A stretch of 64,000 nt of DNA from Chamaelirium japonicum. Its lineage: Eukaryota; Streptophyta; Magnoliopsida; Liliales; Melanthiaceae. Each line of letters starts with the position of its first letter. The stretch's first letter is position 1. Below the pieces are notes generated by a model. That model saw only the letters and a program-made list of their open reading frames with translations. It did no database searches and was not told where the DNA came from. A program made the position numbers and the translations under genes. Of this stretch, positions 37,839 to 49,837 are shown in pieces. The stretch covers positions 42,083,949 to 42,147,948 of the forward strand of contig OX393553.1 of the NCBI GenBank assembly GCA_947650365.1, read 5' to 3'.

Positions 37839-38202
37839 AATGAATTAGAATAGATTGTGCGAATGAATTAGAATGGATCGTACGAATGAACTAGAATGAA
37901 TCGTGCGAATGAATTAGAATGGATTCTACGAATGAATTAGAATGGATCGTATGAATGAATTAGAATGGATCGTACGAGGGAAATAGAATGGATTGTACGA
38001 ATGAATTAGAATGGATCGTATGAATGAATTAGAATGGATCGTACGAAGGAAATAGAATGGATTGTACGAATAAATTAGAATGGATCGTATGAATGAATTA
38101 GAGTGGATATATTCGCACGAATGAATTAGAATATATCATACGAATGAATCGTACCAATAAATTAGAATGGATCGTACGAATGAATTAGAGTGGATTGTAC
38201 GA
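37839..38202 (+). repeat. Satellite block, + orientation
   Basis: GAGGGAAATAG and GAAGGAAATAG units in a local duplication at 37960-38060. Ends at GATTGTACGAATGTATCC (J3). Confidence 0.9.
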
Positions 38203-38556
38203 ATGTATCCATTCTAATTCATTCGTACGATCCATTCTAATTCCTTCGTATGATCCATTCTAATTCCTTTGTACGACCCATTATATTTCATTCGTATGAT
38301 CCATTCTAATTCCTTTGTATGATCCATTCTAATTCATTCATACGATCCATTCTAATTCATTCGTTCGATCCATTCTAATTCATTCGCACGATCCATTCTA
38401 ATTCATTCATACGATCCAATCTAATTCATTCATACGATCCATTCTAATTCATTCGCACGATCCATTCTAATTCATTCGCACGATCCATTCTAATTCATTT
38501 ATATGATCCATTCTAATTCATTCAAACAATCCATTCTAATTCATTATAATTTATTC
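38203..38556 (-). repeat. Satellite block, - orientation
   Basis: Post-J3 order again: CCTTCG, CCTTTG, GACCCATTATATTTCATT, CCTTTG. Ends at CATTATAATTTATTCTTATGG. Confidence 0.9.
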
Positions 38557-38779
38557 TTATGGATCGTACGAAGGAATTAAAATGGATCGTACGAATGAAT
38601 TAGAATGGATACATTCGTGCGAATGAATTAGAATGGATCATACGATTGAGTAAGAATGGATCGTACGAATGAAATAGAATAGATCGTACGAATGAATTAG
38701 AATGGATCATGCTAATGAATTAGAATTGATCATACGAATGAATTAGAATAGATTGTGCGAATGAATTAGAATGGATCGT
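38557..38779 (+). repeat. Satellite block, + orientation (cassette F)
   Basis: Cassette F at 38639-38760. Ends at GATCGTACGTTCC. Confidence 0.88.
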
Positions 38780-39014
38780 ACGTTCCATTCTATTTCATTC
38801 GTATAATCCACTCTAATTCATTCGTATGATCCATTCTAATTTATTCGTACAATCCATTCTAATTCATTCGGACGAATGTATCCATTCTAATTCATTCGTA
38901 CGATCCATTCTAATTTATTCGCACGATCCATTCTAATTCATTCATACGATCCATTCTAATTCATTCATACAATCCATTCTAATTCTTTCACACGATCCAT
39001 TCTAATTCATTCGT
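38780..39014 (-). repeat. Satellite block, - orientation
   Basis: Ends with CTTTCACAC and CATTCGTATGGATTCATTC, matching 9731-9830. Confidence 0.9.
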
Positions 39015-39425
39015 ATGGATTCATTCCTGCGAATCAATTAGAATGGATCGTGCAAATGAATTAGAATGGATCGTACGAATGAATTAGAATAGATTGTGCG
39101 AATGAATTAGAATGGATCGTACGAATGAATTAGAATGGATCGTGTGAAAGAATTAGAATGGATTGTATGAATGAATTAGAATGGATCGTATGAATGAATT
39201 AGAATGGATCGTACGAATGAATTAGAATGGATACATTCGTGCGAATGAATTAGAATGGATCGTACGAATGAGTAAGAATGGATCATACGAATGAAATAGA
39301 ATGGATTGTACGAATGAATTAGAATGGATCGTACGATTAGAATGGATCGTACGAATGAATTATAATGGATACATTCGTGCGAATGAATTAGAATGGATCG
39401 TATGAATGAATTAGAATGGATCGTG
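39015..39425 (+). repeat. Satellite block, + orientation
   Basis: Open frame 39176-39433 on the opposite strand is a satellite artefact. A truncated unit (GATCGTACGATTAG) at about 39330. Ends at CGTGCGATCC. Confidence 0.9.
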
Positions 39426-40862
39426 CGATCCATTCTTATTCATTCCCATGAATGTATCCATTCTAATTCATACGTACGATCCATTCTAATTCATTTATAT
39501 GATCCAATCTAATTCATTCATACAATCCATTCTAATTCGTTCGCACGAATTTATCCATTCCAATTCATTCGTACGATCCATTCTATTTCATTCGTACGAT
39601 CCATTCTTACTCATTCGTACAATCCATTCTAATTCATTCGTACATACGATCCATTCTAATTCATTTGGACGAATATATTCGTACGATCCATTCTTACTCA
39701 TTCATATGATCCATTCTAATTCATTCGCACGAATGTATCCATTCTAATTCATTCATACGATCCATTCTAATTCATTCGTACGATCCATTCTAATTCATTC
39801 ATAATATCCATTCTAATTCATTCATACAATCCATTCTAATTCTTTCATACGATCCATTCTAATTCATTCATACGTACGATCCATTATTATGATCCATTCT
39901 AATTCATTCGTACAATCCATTCTAATTCATTCGCACGATCCATTCTAATTCATTCATACGATCCATTCTAATTCATTCGTACGATCCATTCTAATTCATT
40001 CGCATGATCCATTCTAATTCATTCGTACGATCCATTCTAATTCATTCATACAATCCATTCTAATTCTTTCACACAATCCATTCTAATTCATTCGTATGAT
40101 CCATTCTAATTCATTCATACAATCCATTCTATTTCATTCGTACGATCCATTCTTACTCATTCGTACGATCCATTCTAATTCATTCGCACGAATGTATCCA
40201 TTCTAATTCATTCGTACGATCCATTCTAATTCATTTGCACGATCCATTGTAATTCATTCGCACGAATGAATCCATTATAATTCATTCATACAATCCATTC
40301 TATTTCATTCGTACGATCCATTCTTACTCATTCGTATGATCCATTCTAATTCATTCGCACGAATGTATCCATTCTGATTCATTCGTACGATCCATTCTAA
40401 TTCATTCGCACAATCTATTCTAATTCATTCGTACTCATACGATCCATTCTATTTCTTTCATACGATCCATTCTAATTCATTCATACGATCCATTCTAATT
40501 CATTCACACGATCCTTTCTAATTCATTCATACGATCCAATCTAATTCATTCATACGATCCATTGTAATTCATTCGTATGATCCATTCTAATTCCTTCGTA
40601 CGATCCATTCTATTTCATTCGTACAATCCATTCTTACTCAATCGTATGATCCATTCTAATTCATTCGCACGAATGTATCCGTTCTAATTCATTCGTACGA
40701 TCCATTCTAATTCATTCGCATGATCCATTCTAATTCATTCATACGATCCATTCTAATTCATTCGTGCGATCCAATCTTACTCATTCGTACGATCCATTCT
40801 AATTCATTCGCACGAATGTATCAACTCTAATTCATTCGTACGATCCATTCTATTTCATTCGT
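39426..40862 (-). repeat. Satellite block, - orientation
   Basis: 1.4 kb. ATTCCCATGAATG cassette at 39440 with TTCATACGTACG and CCAATC following; reversed cassette E at 40025-40200; CTTACTCAATCGTATG at about 40631. Confidence 0.92.
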
Positions 40863-41179
40863 ATGGATCGTACGAATGAATTAGAATGGATCGTGCTAAT
40901 GAATTAGAATGGATCGTACGAATGAATAAGAATGGATCATACGAATGAATTAGAATGGATACATTCGTACGAATGAATTAGAATGGATCGTACGAATGAA
41001 TTAGAATGGATCGTATGAATGAATTTGAATGGATCGTGCAAATAAATTAGAATGGATCGTATGAATGAATTAGAATGGATCGTACTTATGAATTAGAATG
41101 GATCGTACGAATGAATTAGAATGGATACATTCGTGTGAATGAATTAGAATGGATCGTACGAATGAATTAGAATGGATAC
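40863..41179 (+). repeat. Satellite block, + orientation
   Basis: Entered at CATTCGTATGGATCG. Ends at GGATACACGATCC (J2). Confidence 0.9.
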
Positions 41180-42375
41180 ACGATCCATTCAAATTCGTTC
41201 ATATGATTCATTCTACTTCATTTGTGCGATCCATTCTAATTCCTTCGTACGATCCATTCTAATTCATTCATACGATCCATTCTAATTCATTCGTACGATC
41301 CATTCTAATTCATTCGCACGATCCATTCTAATTCATTCATACGATCCAATCAAATTCCATCGTACGATCCATTCTTACTCATTCGCACAAACTATTCTAA
41401 TTTATTCGTACGATCCAATCTAATTCACTCATACGATCCATTCTAATTCATTCATACGATCCATTCAAATTCATTCGCACGAATGTGTCCATTCTAATTC
41501 ATTCGTACGATCCATTCTAATCCATTCGCATGATCCTTTCTAATTCATTAATACGATCCAATCTAATTCATTCATACGATCCATTCTAATTCATTCGTAT
41601 GAATGTATCCATTGTAATTCATTCGTAGGATTCTAATTCATTCATACAATCCATTCTAATTCTTTCACATGTCATACGATCCATTCTAATTCATTCGTAC
41701 GATCCATTCTAATTCCTTCGTACGATCCATTCTAATTCATTTGCACGATCCATTCTAATTCATTTATTCGATCCAATCTAATTCATTCATACAATCCAAT
41801 CTAATTCATTCATACGATCCATTCTAATTCATTCGTACGATCCATTCTAATTCATTCGCACGATCCATTCTAATTCATTAATGCGATCCATTCTAATTCA
41901 TTCGTACGATTCATTCTGATTCATTCGCACGATCCATTCTAATTCATTCATACGATCCAGTCTAATTCATTCATACGATCCATTCTAATTCATTCGTATG
42001 ATCCATTCTAATTCCTTTGTACGATCCATTCTATTTCATTCGTACGATCCATTCTAATTCATTCATACAATCCATTCTAATTCTTTCACACGATCCATTC
42101 TAATTCATTCATACAATCCATTCTAATTCATTCATACGATCTATTCTAATTCGCACGAATGTATCCATTCTAATTCATTCGTACGATCCATTCTAATTCA
42201 TTAGCACGATCCACTCTAATTCATTCGTACGATCCATTCTATTTCATTCGTACGATCCATTCTTACTCATTCGTACGATCCATTCAAATTCATTCGCACG
42301 AATGTGTCCACTCTAATTCATTAGTACGATCCATTCTAATTCATTCGTACAATCCATTCTATTTCATTTGTACGA
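41180..42375 (-). repeat. Satellite block, - orientation
   Basis: 1.2 kb, somewhat degenerate at its start (GTTCATATGATTC, CTACTTC). Truncated units at 41630 and 42145. Ends at TTTGTACGATTGAATTAG. Confidence 0.91.
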
Positions 42376-42671
42376 TTGAATTAGAATGCGTACGAAGGAA
42401 TTAGAATGGATCGTACGAAGGAATTAGAATGGATCGTATGAAGGAATTAGAATGCATCATACGAAGGAATTAGAATGGATCGTAGGAATGAATTAGAATG
42501 GATACATTCGTGCGAATGAATTAGAATGGATCGTACGAATGAATTAGAATGGATCGTGCGAATGAATTAGAATGGATCGTACAAATGACTTAGAATGGAT
42601 CGTATGAATGAATTAGAATAGATCGTGCTTATGAATTAGAATGGATCGTACGAATGAATTAGAATGGATAC
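42376..42671 (+). repeat. Satellite block, + orientation
   Basis: Four GAAGGAATTAG units in succession at 42390-42470. Ends at GGATACACGATCC (J2). Confidence 0.9.
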
Positions 42672-42916
42672 ACGATCCATTCTAATTCATTCATACGATC
42701 CATTCTAATTTATTCGTATGATCCATTCTAATTCATTCGCACGATCCATTCTAATTTATTCATACGATCCAATCTAATTCATTCGTACGATCCATTCTAA
42801 TTCATTCGTACGATCCATTCTAATTCCTTCGTACGATCCATTCTAATTCCTTTGTACGATCCATTCTAATTCAATCGTACGACCCATTCTAATTCTTTCG
42901 CAGGAATGTATCCATT
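42672..42916 (-). repeat. Satellite block, - orientation
   Basis: Post-J2 order CATTCATACG, TATTCGTATG, CGCACG, CATACGATCCAATC, as at 6631 and 5286. Ends at TATCCATTCGTGCGAAAG. Confidence 0.9.
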
Positions 42917-43328
42917 CGTGCGAAAGAATTAGAATGGATCGTACGATTGAATTAGAATGGATCGTACGAAGGAATTAGAATGGATCGTTCGAAGGAATTA
43001 GAATGGATCGTCTCATTCGTGCGAATGAATTAGAATGGATCATACGATTAAATATGAATGGATCGTACAAATGAAATAGAATGGATTGTACGAATGAATT
43101 AGAATGGATCCTACGAATGAATTAGAAAGGATCGTACGAATGAATTAGAATGGATCGTACGAATGAATTAGAATTGATTATACGAAGGAATTAGAATGGA
43201 TTGTATGAATGAATTTGAATGGATCGTATGAATGAATTAGAATGGATCGTACGAAGGAATTAGAATGGATCGTATGAATGAATTAGAATCGATACATTCG
43301 AGCAAAAGAATTAGAATGGATACATTCG
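42917..43328 (+). repeat. Satellite block, + orientation
   Basis: Several GAAGG units; ends at GATACATTCGTACGATCC, a J1 relative. Confidence 0.9.
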
Positions 43329-43528
43329 TACGATCCATTGTAATTCCATCGTACGATCCATTCTAATTCATTCGTACAATCCATTCTAATTCATTCGTAC
43401 GATCCATTCTAATTCATTCGCACGATCCATTCTAATTTATTCATACGATCCATTCTAATTCATTCCTACGAATGAATCCATTCTAATTCATTCGTACAAT
43501 CCATTCTATTTCATTCTATTTCATTCGT
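43329..43528 (-). repeat. Short satellite block, - orientation
   Basis: Ends with an 11-base duplication (CTATTTCATT twice at about 43505-43524) before TAATGAATTAG. Confidence 0.88.
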
Positions 43529-44019
43529 ATTAATGAATTAGAATGGATCATACGAATGAATTAGAATGGATCGTACGAATGAATTAGAATGGATACATTC
43601 GTGCGAATGAATTAGAATGGATCGTACGAAGGAATTAGAATGGATCGTACGAATGAAATAGAATGGATATATTCGTGCAAATGAATTAGAATGGATCGTT
43701 CGAATGAGTAAGAATGGATCGTACGAATGAAATAGAATGGATCGTACGAATGAATTAGAATGGGTAAATTCGTGCGAATGAATTAGAATGGATTGTATGA
43801 ATGAATTAGAATGGATCATACGAATGAATTAGAATGGATCGTGCGAATGAATTAGAATGGATCGAATTAGAATGCATACATTCGTTCAAATGAATTAGAA
43901 TGGATCATACGATTGAGTAAGAATGGTTCGTACGAATGAAATAGAATAGATCGTACGAATAAATTAGAATGAATCGTACGAATGAATTAGAATGGATCGT
44001 ACGAATGAATTAGAAAGGA
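43529..44019 (+). repeat. Satellite block, + orientation
   Basis: GAGTAAG/GAAATAG units at 43700 and a GATTGAGTAAG unit at about 43917. Ends at AAAGGATTCCATTC. Confidence 0.9.
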
Positions 44020-44063
44020 TTCCATTCTAATTCATTCATACGTTCCATTCTAATTCATTACGT
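44020..44063 (-). repeat. Two inverted monomers
   Basis: CATACGTTCC unit, then ATTACGTACGTATGAATT, the same exit as at 8996. Confidence 0.85.
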
Positions 44064-44763
44064 ACGTATGAATTAGAATGGATACATTCATGGGAATGAA
44101 TAGACTGGATCTTACGAATGAATTAGAATGGATCGTACGAATGAATTAGAATGGATCGTACGAAGGAATTAGAATGGATCATACGAATGAATTAGAATAG
44201 ATTGTATGAATGAATTAGAATGGATCGTATGAATGAATTAGATTGGATCGTATGAATGAATTAGATTGGTGCGAATGAATTAGAATGGATCGTACGAATG
44301 AGTAAGAATGGATCGTACGAATGTATTCGTGCAAATGAATTAGAATGGATCGTATGTACGAATGAATTAGAATGGATACATTCGTGCAAAAGAATTAGAA
44401 TGGATTGTATGACGTACGAATGAATTAGAATAGATCGTACGAAGGAATTAGAATGGATCGTATGAATGAATTAGATTGGATCGTATTAATAAATTAGAAT
44501 GGATCGTGCGAATGAATTAGAATGGATCGTACGAATGAATTAGAATGGAACGTACGAATGAATTAGAATAGATTGTGCGAATGAATTAGAATGGATTGTA
44601 TGAAGGAATTAGAATGGATCGTACGAAGGAATTAGAATGGATCGTACAAAGGAATTAGAATGGATCATACGAATGAAATAAAATGGGTCATACAAAGGAA
44701 TTAGAATGGATTGTACGAAGGAATTAGAATGGATCGTACGAATGAATTAGAATGGATACATTC
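44064..44763 (+). repeat. Satellite block, + orientation
   Basis: Begins with CATGGGAATG. Truncated units at 44268 (GATTGGTGCG), 44325 and 44412 (TATGACGTACG). AAATAAAATGGG and AAAGG units precede J1. Confidence 0.91.
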
Positions 44764-47543
44764 GTACAATCCATTCTAATTCATTCGTACGATCCATTCT
44801 AATTCATTCGTACGATTCATTCGTATGATCCATTCTAAGTCATTCGTACGAATGTATCCACTCTAATTCATTCATACGATCCATTCTAATTCATTCGTAT
44901 GATCCATTCTAATTCATTCACACAATCTATTCTAATTCATTCGTACGATCCATTCTAATTCATTCGTACGATCCATTCTAATTCATTCACACAATCTATT
45001 CTAATTCATTCGTACGATCCATTCTAATTCATTCGTACGATCCATTCTAATTCATTTGCCATACGATCCATTCTAATTCATTCGCACGAATGTATCCATT
45101 CTAATTCATTCGTACGATCCATTCTAATTCATTCGCACAAATGTATTCATTCTAATTCATTCGTACGATACATTCTAATTCATTCACACAATCTATTCTA
45201 ATTCATTCATACAATCCATACTAATTCATTTGCACGAATATATCCATTCTATTTCATTCGTACGATCCATTCTTACTCATTCGTACGATCCATTCTAATT
45301 CATTTGTACGAATGTATCCATTCTAATTCATTCGTACGATCCATTCTAATTCATTCCTACAATCCATTCTATTTCATTCGTACGATCCATTCTTACTCAT
45401 TCGTATGATCCATTCTAATTCATTCATACAATATATTCTAATTCATTCATACGATCCATTCTAATTCATTCGCACGATCCATTCTAATTCATTCATACGA
45501 TCCAATCTAATTCATTCATATGATCCATTCTAATTCATTCGCACAATCTATTCTAATTCATTAGCACGATCCATTCTAATTCATTCGTACGAGCCATTCT
45601 ATTTCATTCGTACAATCCATTTTAATTCATTCATACGATCCATTCTAATTCATTCGCACGAATGTATCCATTCTAATTTATTCGTACGATCCATTCTAAT
45701 TCATTCGCACGATCCATTCTAATTCATTCATACGATCCATTCTAAGTCATTCGTACGATCCATTCCAATTCATTCGCACGATCCATTCTAATTCATTCAT
45801 ACAATCTATTCTAATTCATTCGCACGAATGTATCCATTCTAATTCATTCGCACAATCCATTCTAATTCTTTCACACGCACGAATACATTCGTACGATCCA
45901 TTCTTACCCATTCGTATGATCCATTCTAATTCATTCGCATGATCCATTCTAATTCATTCGTACGATCCATTCTAATTCATTCGTACGAATATATCCATTC
46001 TAATTCATTCATACGATCTATTCTATTTCATTCGTACGATCCATTCTAATTCATACGATCCATTCTATTTCATTCAGACGATCCATTCTAATTCCTTCGT
46101 ACAATCCATTCTAATTCATTCGCACGAATGTATCCATTCCAATTCATTCGTACGATCCATTCTAATTCATTCGTACAATCCATTCTAATTCATTCGCATG
46201 ATCCATTCGAATTCACTCATACGATCCATTCTAATTCATTCGTACGATCCATTCTAATTCATTCATACGATCCATTCTAATTCATTTGCACGAATATATT
46301 CTAATTCATTCGCACGATCTATTATAATTCATTCGTACGATCCATTCTAATTCATTCATACAATCCATTCTAATTCTTTTGCACGAATGTATCCATTCTA
46401 ATTCATTCGTACGATCCATTCTAATTTCTTCGTACGATCCATTCTATTTCATTCGTACATTCTAATTCATTCATACGATCCAATCTAATTCATTCATATG
46501 ATCCATTCTAATTCATTCACACGATCCATTCTAATTCATTCGTATGATCCATTCTAATTCCTTTGTACGATCGCACGAATGTATCTATTCTAATTCATTC
46601 GTACGATCCATTCTAATTCATTCGTACGATATATTCTAATTCATTCGCAATGGATCGCAAGAATGTATCCATTCTAAATCATTCGTACGATCCATTCTAA
46701 TTCATTCACACAATCTATTCTAATTCATTCGTACGATCAATTCTAATTCATTAGCACGATCCATTCTAATTCATTCGTACGATCTATTCTAATTCATTCG
46801 TACGATCCATTCTTACTCATTCGTATGATCCATTCTAATTTATTCGCACGAATGTATCCATTCTATTTCATTCGTACGATCCATTCGAATTCATTCGCAC
46901 AATCTATTCTAATTCATTTGTACTCATACGATCCATTCTATTTAATTCATACAATCCATTCTAATTCATTCGTACGATCCATTCTAATTCATTCGCACGA
47001 TCCATTCTAATTCATTCATACGATCCAATCTAATTCATTTATACGATCCATTCAAATTCATTAGTATGATCCTTTCTAATTTCTTCGTACGATCCATTCT
47101 AATTTGATCCATTCTAATTCATTCGTACGATCCATTCTAATTCATTCGCACGAATGTATCTAGATCCATTCTAATTCATTCGCACGATCCATTCTTACTC
47201 ATTCGTACGATCCATTCTAATTCATTCATACAATCCATTCTAATTGTTTTGCATGAATGTATCCATTCTAATTCATTCGTACGATCCATTCTAATTCATT
47301 CATACGATCCATTCTAATTCATTCGCACGATCCATTCTAATTCATTCGCACGATCCATTCTAATTCATACGTACGATCCATTCTATTTCATTCGTACGAT
47401 CCATTCTAATTCATTCGTACGATCCATTCTAATTCATTCGTACGATCCATTCTTATTCATTCCCATGAATGTATCCATTCTTATTCATACGTACGATCCA
47501 TTCTAATTCATTTGCATGAATATATCCATTCTAATTCATTCGT
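44764..47543 (-). repeat. Large - satellite block
   Basis: 2.8 kb. Begins with the J1 order (CGATTCATTCGTATG, TATCCACTC). Irregular spots at 45880, 46650 (a few + bases, CAATGGATCGC) and 47100. ATTCCCATGAATG at 47460. Ends at CGTAGGATACATTCG. Confidence 0.93.
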
Positions 47544-47830
47544 AGGATACATTCGTGCGAATGAATTAGAACGGATCATACGAATGAGTAAGAATGGATC
47601 GTACGAATGAATTAGAGTAGATCGTACGAATGAAATAGAATGGATCGTGCTAGTGAATTAGAATTGATCGTACGAATGAATTAGACTAGATTGTGCGAAT
47701 GAATTAGAATGGATCGTACGAATGAATTAGAATAGATACATTCGTGCGAATGAATTGGAATGGATCGTACGAATTAATTAGAATGGATCGTACGAATGAA
47801 TTAGAATGGATCGTACGAATGAATTAGATT
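47544..47830 (+). repeat. Satellite block, + orientation
   Basis: Includes a GCTAGTGAATTAG unit at about 47649, the rare variant also at 17867 and 55970. Confidence 0.9.
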
Positions 47831-47931
47831 ACGATCCATTCTATTTCATTCGTATGATCCATTCTAATTCGTTCGTACAATCCATTCTATTTCATTCATA
47901 CGATTCATTCTAATTCATTCGTACAATCCAT
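47831..47931 (-). repeat. Short satellite block, - orientation
   Basis: About four units with alternating CTATTTC and CTAATTC. Ends at CAATCCATACATTCGTACG. Confidence 0.88.
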
Positions 47932-48286
47932 ACATTCGTACGAAGGAATTAGAATGGATCGTACGAATGAATTAGAATGGATCGTACGAATGAATTAGAT
48001 TGGATCGTATATATGAATTGGAATGGATCGTGCGAATGAATTAGAATGGATCGTACGAATGAATTAGAATGGATCATATGAATGAATTATAATGGATCGT
48101 ACAAAGGATGGATACATTCGTGCGAATGAATTAGAATGGATCGTACGAATGAATTAGAATGGATCGTACAAATGAATTAGAATGGATTGTACGAATAAAT
48201 CAGAATGGTAACATTCGTGCAAATGAATTAGAATGGATCATACGAATGAATTATAATGGATTGCACGAATGAATTAGAATATATCG
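47932..48286 (+). repeat. Satellite block, + orientation
   Basis: Truncated unit ACAAAGGATGG at about 48100 (also at 56688). Confidence 0.9.
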
Positions 48287-48326
48287 TACATTCTAATTCC
48301 TTCGTACGATCCATTCTAATTCCTTC
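48287..48326 (-). repeat. Two inverted monomers
   Basis: Two CCTTCG units between + blocks. Confidence 0.85.
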
Positions 48327-48436
48327 GTACGAATTAGAATGGATCGTACGAAGGAATTAGAATGGATCGTACGAATGAATTAGAATGGATACATTCGTGC
48401 GAATGAATTAGAATGGATCGTATGAATGAATTAGAA
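48327..48436 (+). repeat. Short satellite block, + orientation
   Basis: About four units. Joined to - at TTAGAACGCACGAATG. Confidence 0.88.
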
Positions 48437-49358
48437 CGCACGAATGTATCCATTCTAATTCATTCGTACGATCCATTCTAATTCATTGGCACGATCCATT
48501 CTAATTCATTCATACGATCCATTCTAATTCATTCGTACGATCCATTCTAATTCATTCGCACGAATGTATCCATCCTTTGTACGATCCATTCTAATTCATT
48601 CGTACGATCCATTCTAATTCATTCGTATGATCCATTCTAATTCATTCGCACAATCCATTCTAATTCATTCATACGATCTAATCTAATTCATTCGTACGAT
48701 CCATTCTAATTCATTCGTACGATCCATTCTAATTCCTTCGTACGATCCATTCTAATTCCTTCGTACGATCCATTCTAATTCGTTCATACGATCCATTCTA
48801 ATTCATTCGCACGAATGTATCCATTCTAATTCATTCATACGATCCATTCTAATTCATTCGCACGAATGTATCCATTCTAATTCCTTCGTACGATCCATTC
48901 TAATTCCTTCGTACGATCCATTCTATTTCATTCGTATGATCCATTCTAATTCATTCATACAATCCATTCTAATTCCTTCGTACGATTCATTCTATTTCAT
49001 ACGATCCATTCTATTTCATTCATACGATCCATTCTAATTCATTCGCACGATCCATTCTAATTCATTCGTACGATCCATTCTAATTTATTCGTACGATCCA
49101 TTCTAATTCATTCATACGATCCATTCTAATTCATTCGCACGATCCATTCTAATTCATTCATACGATCCATTCTAATTCATTCGTATAATCCATTCTAATT
49201 CATTCGCACGATCCATTCGAATTCACTCATGTCGCACAATCTATTCTAATTCATTCGTACGATCCATTCTAATTCATTCGTACGATCCATTCTAATTCAT
49301 TCGCACAATCTATTCTAATTCTAATTCATTCGTACGATCCATTCTAATTCACAAGCAC
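48437..49358 (-). repeat. Satellite block, - orientation
   Basis: Truncated units at 48575 and 49230. Ends at CACGATCGTACGAATTAATT (shared with 25558). Confidence 0.92.
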
Positions 49359-49432
49359 GATCGTACGAATTAATTAGAATGGATCGTACGAATGAAATAG
49401 AATGGATCATACGAATGAAATAGAATGGATCA
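49359..49432 (+). repeat. Three + monomers
   Basis: Two GAAATAG units, then a near-palindrome AGAATGGATCAT/ACGATCCATTCT with one central mismatch. Confidence 0.87.
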
Positions 49433-49837
49433 TACGATCCATTCTAATTCATTCGCACGATCCATTCTAGTTCATTTGTATGATCCATTCTAATTCATTC
49501 GCACGAATGTATCCATTTAATTCATTCATATGATCCATTCTAATTCATTCGTACAATCCATTCTATTTCATTCGTACGATCCATTCTTACTCATTCGTAC
49601 GATCCATTCTAATTCATTCACATGAATGTATCCATTCTAATTCATTCGTACGATCCATTCTAATTCTTTCGTACGATCCATTCTAATTCATTCGTACGAT
49701 CAATTCTAATTCATTCGCACGATCCATTCTAAATCATTCGCACGAATGTATCCATTCTAATTCCTTCGTACGATCCATTCTAATTCATTCGTACGATCTA
49801 TTCTAATTCATTCATACAATCCATTCTAATTCATTCG
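49433..49837 (-). repeat. Satellite block, - orientation
   Basis: Ends in CATTCGTACGAAGG, sharing CGTACG with the next block. Confidence 0.9.
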
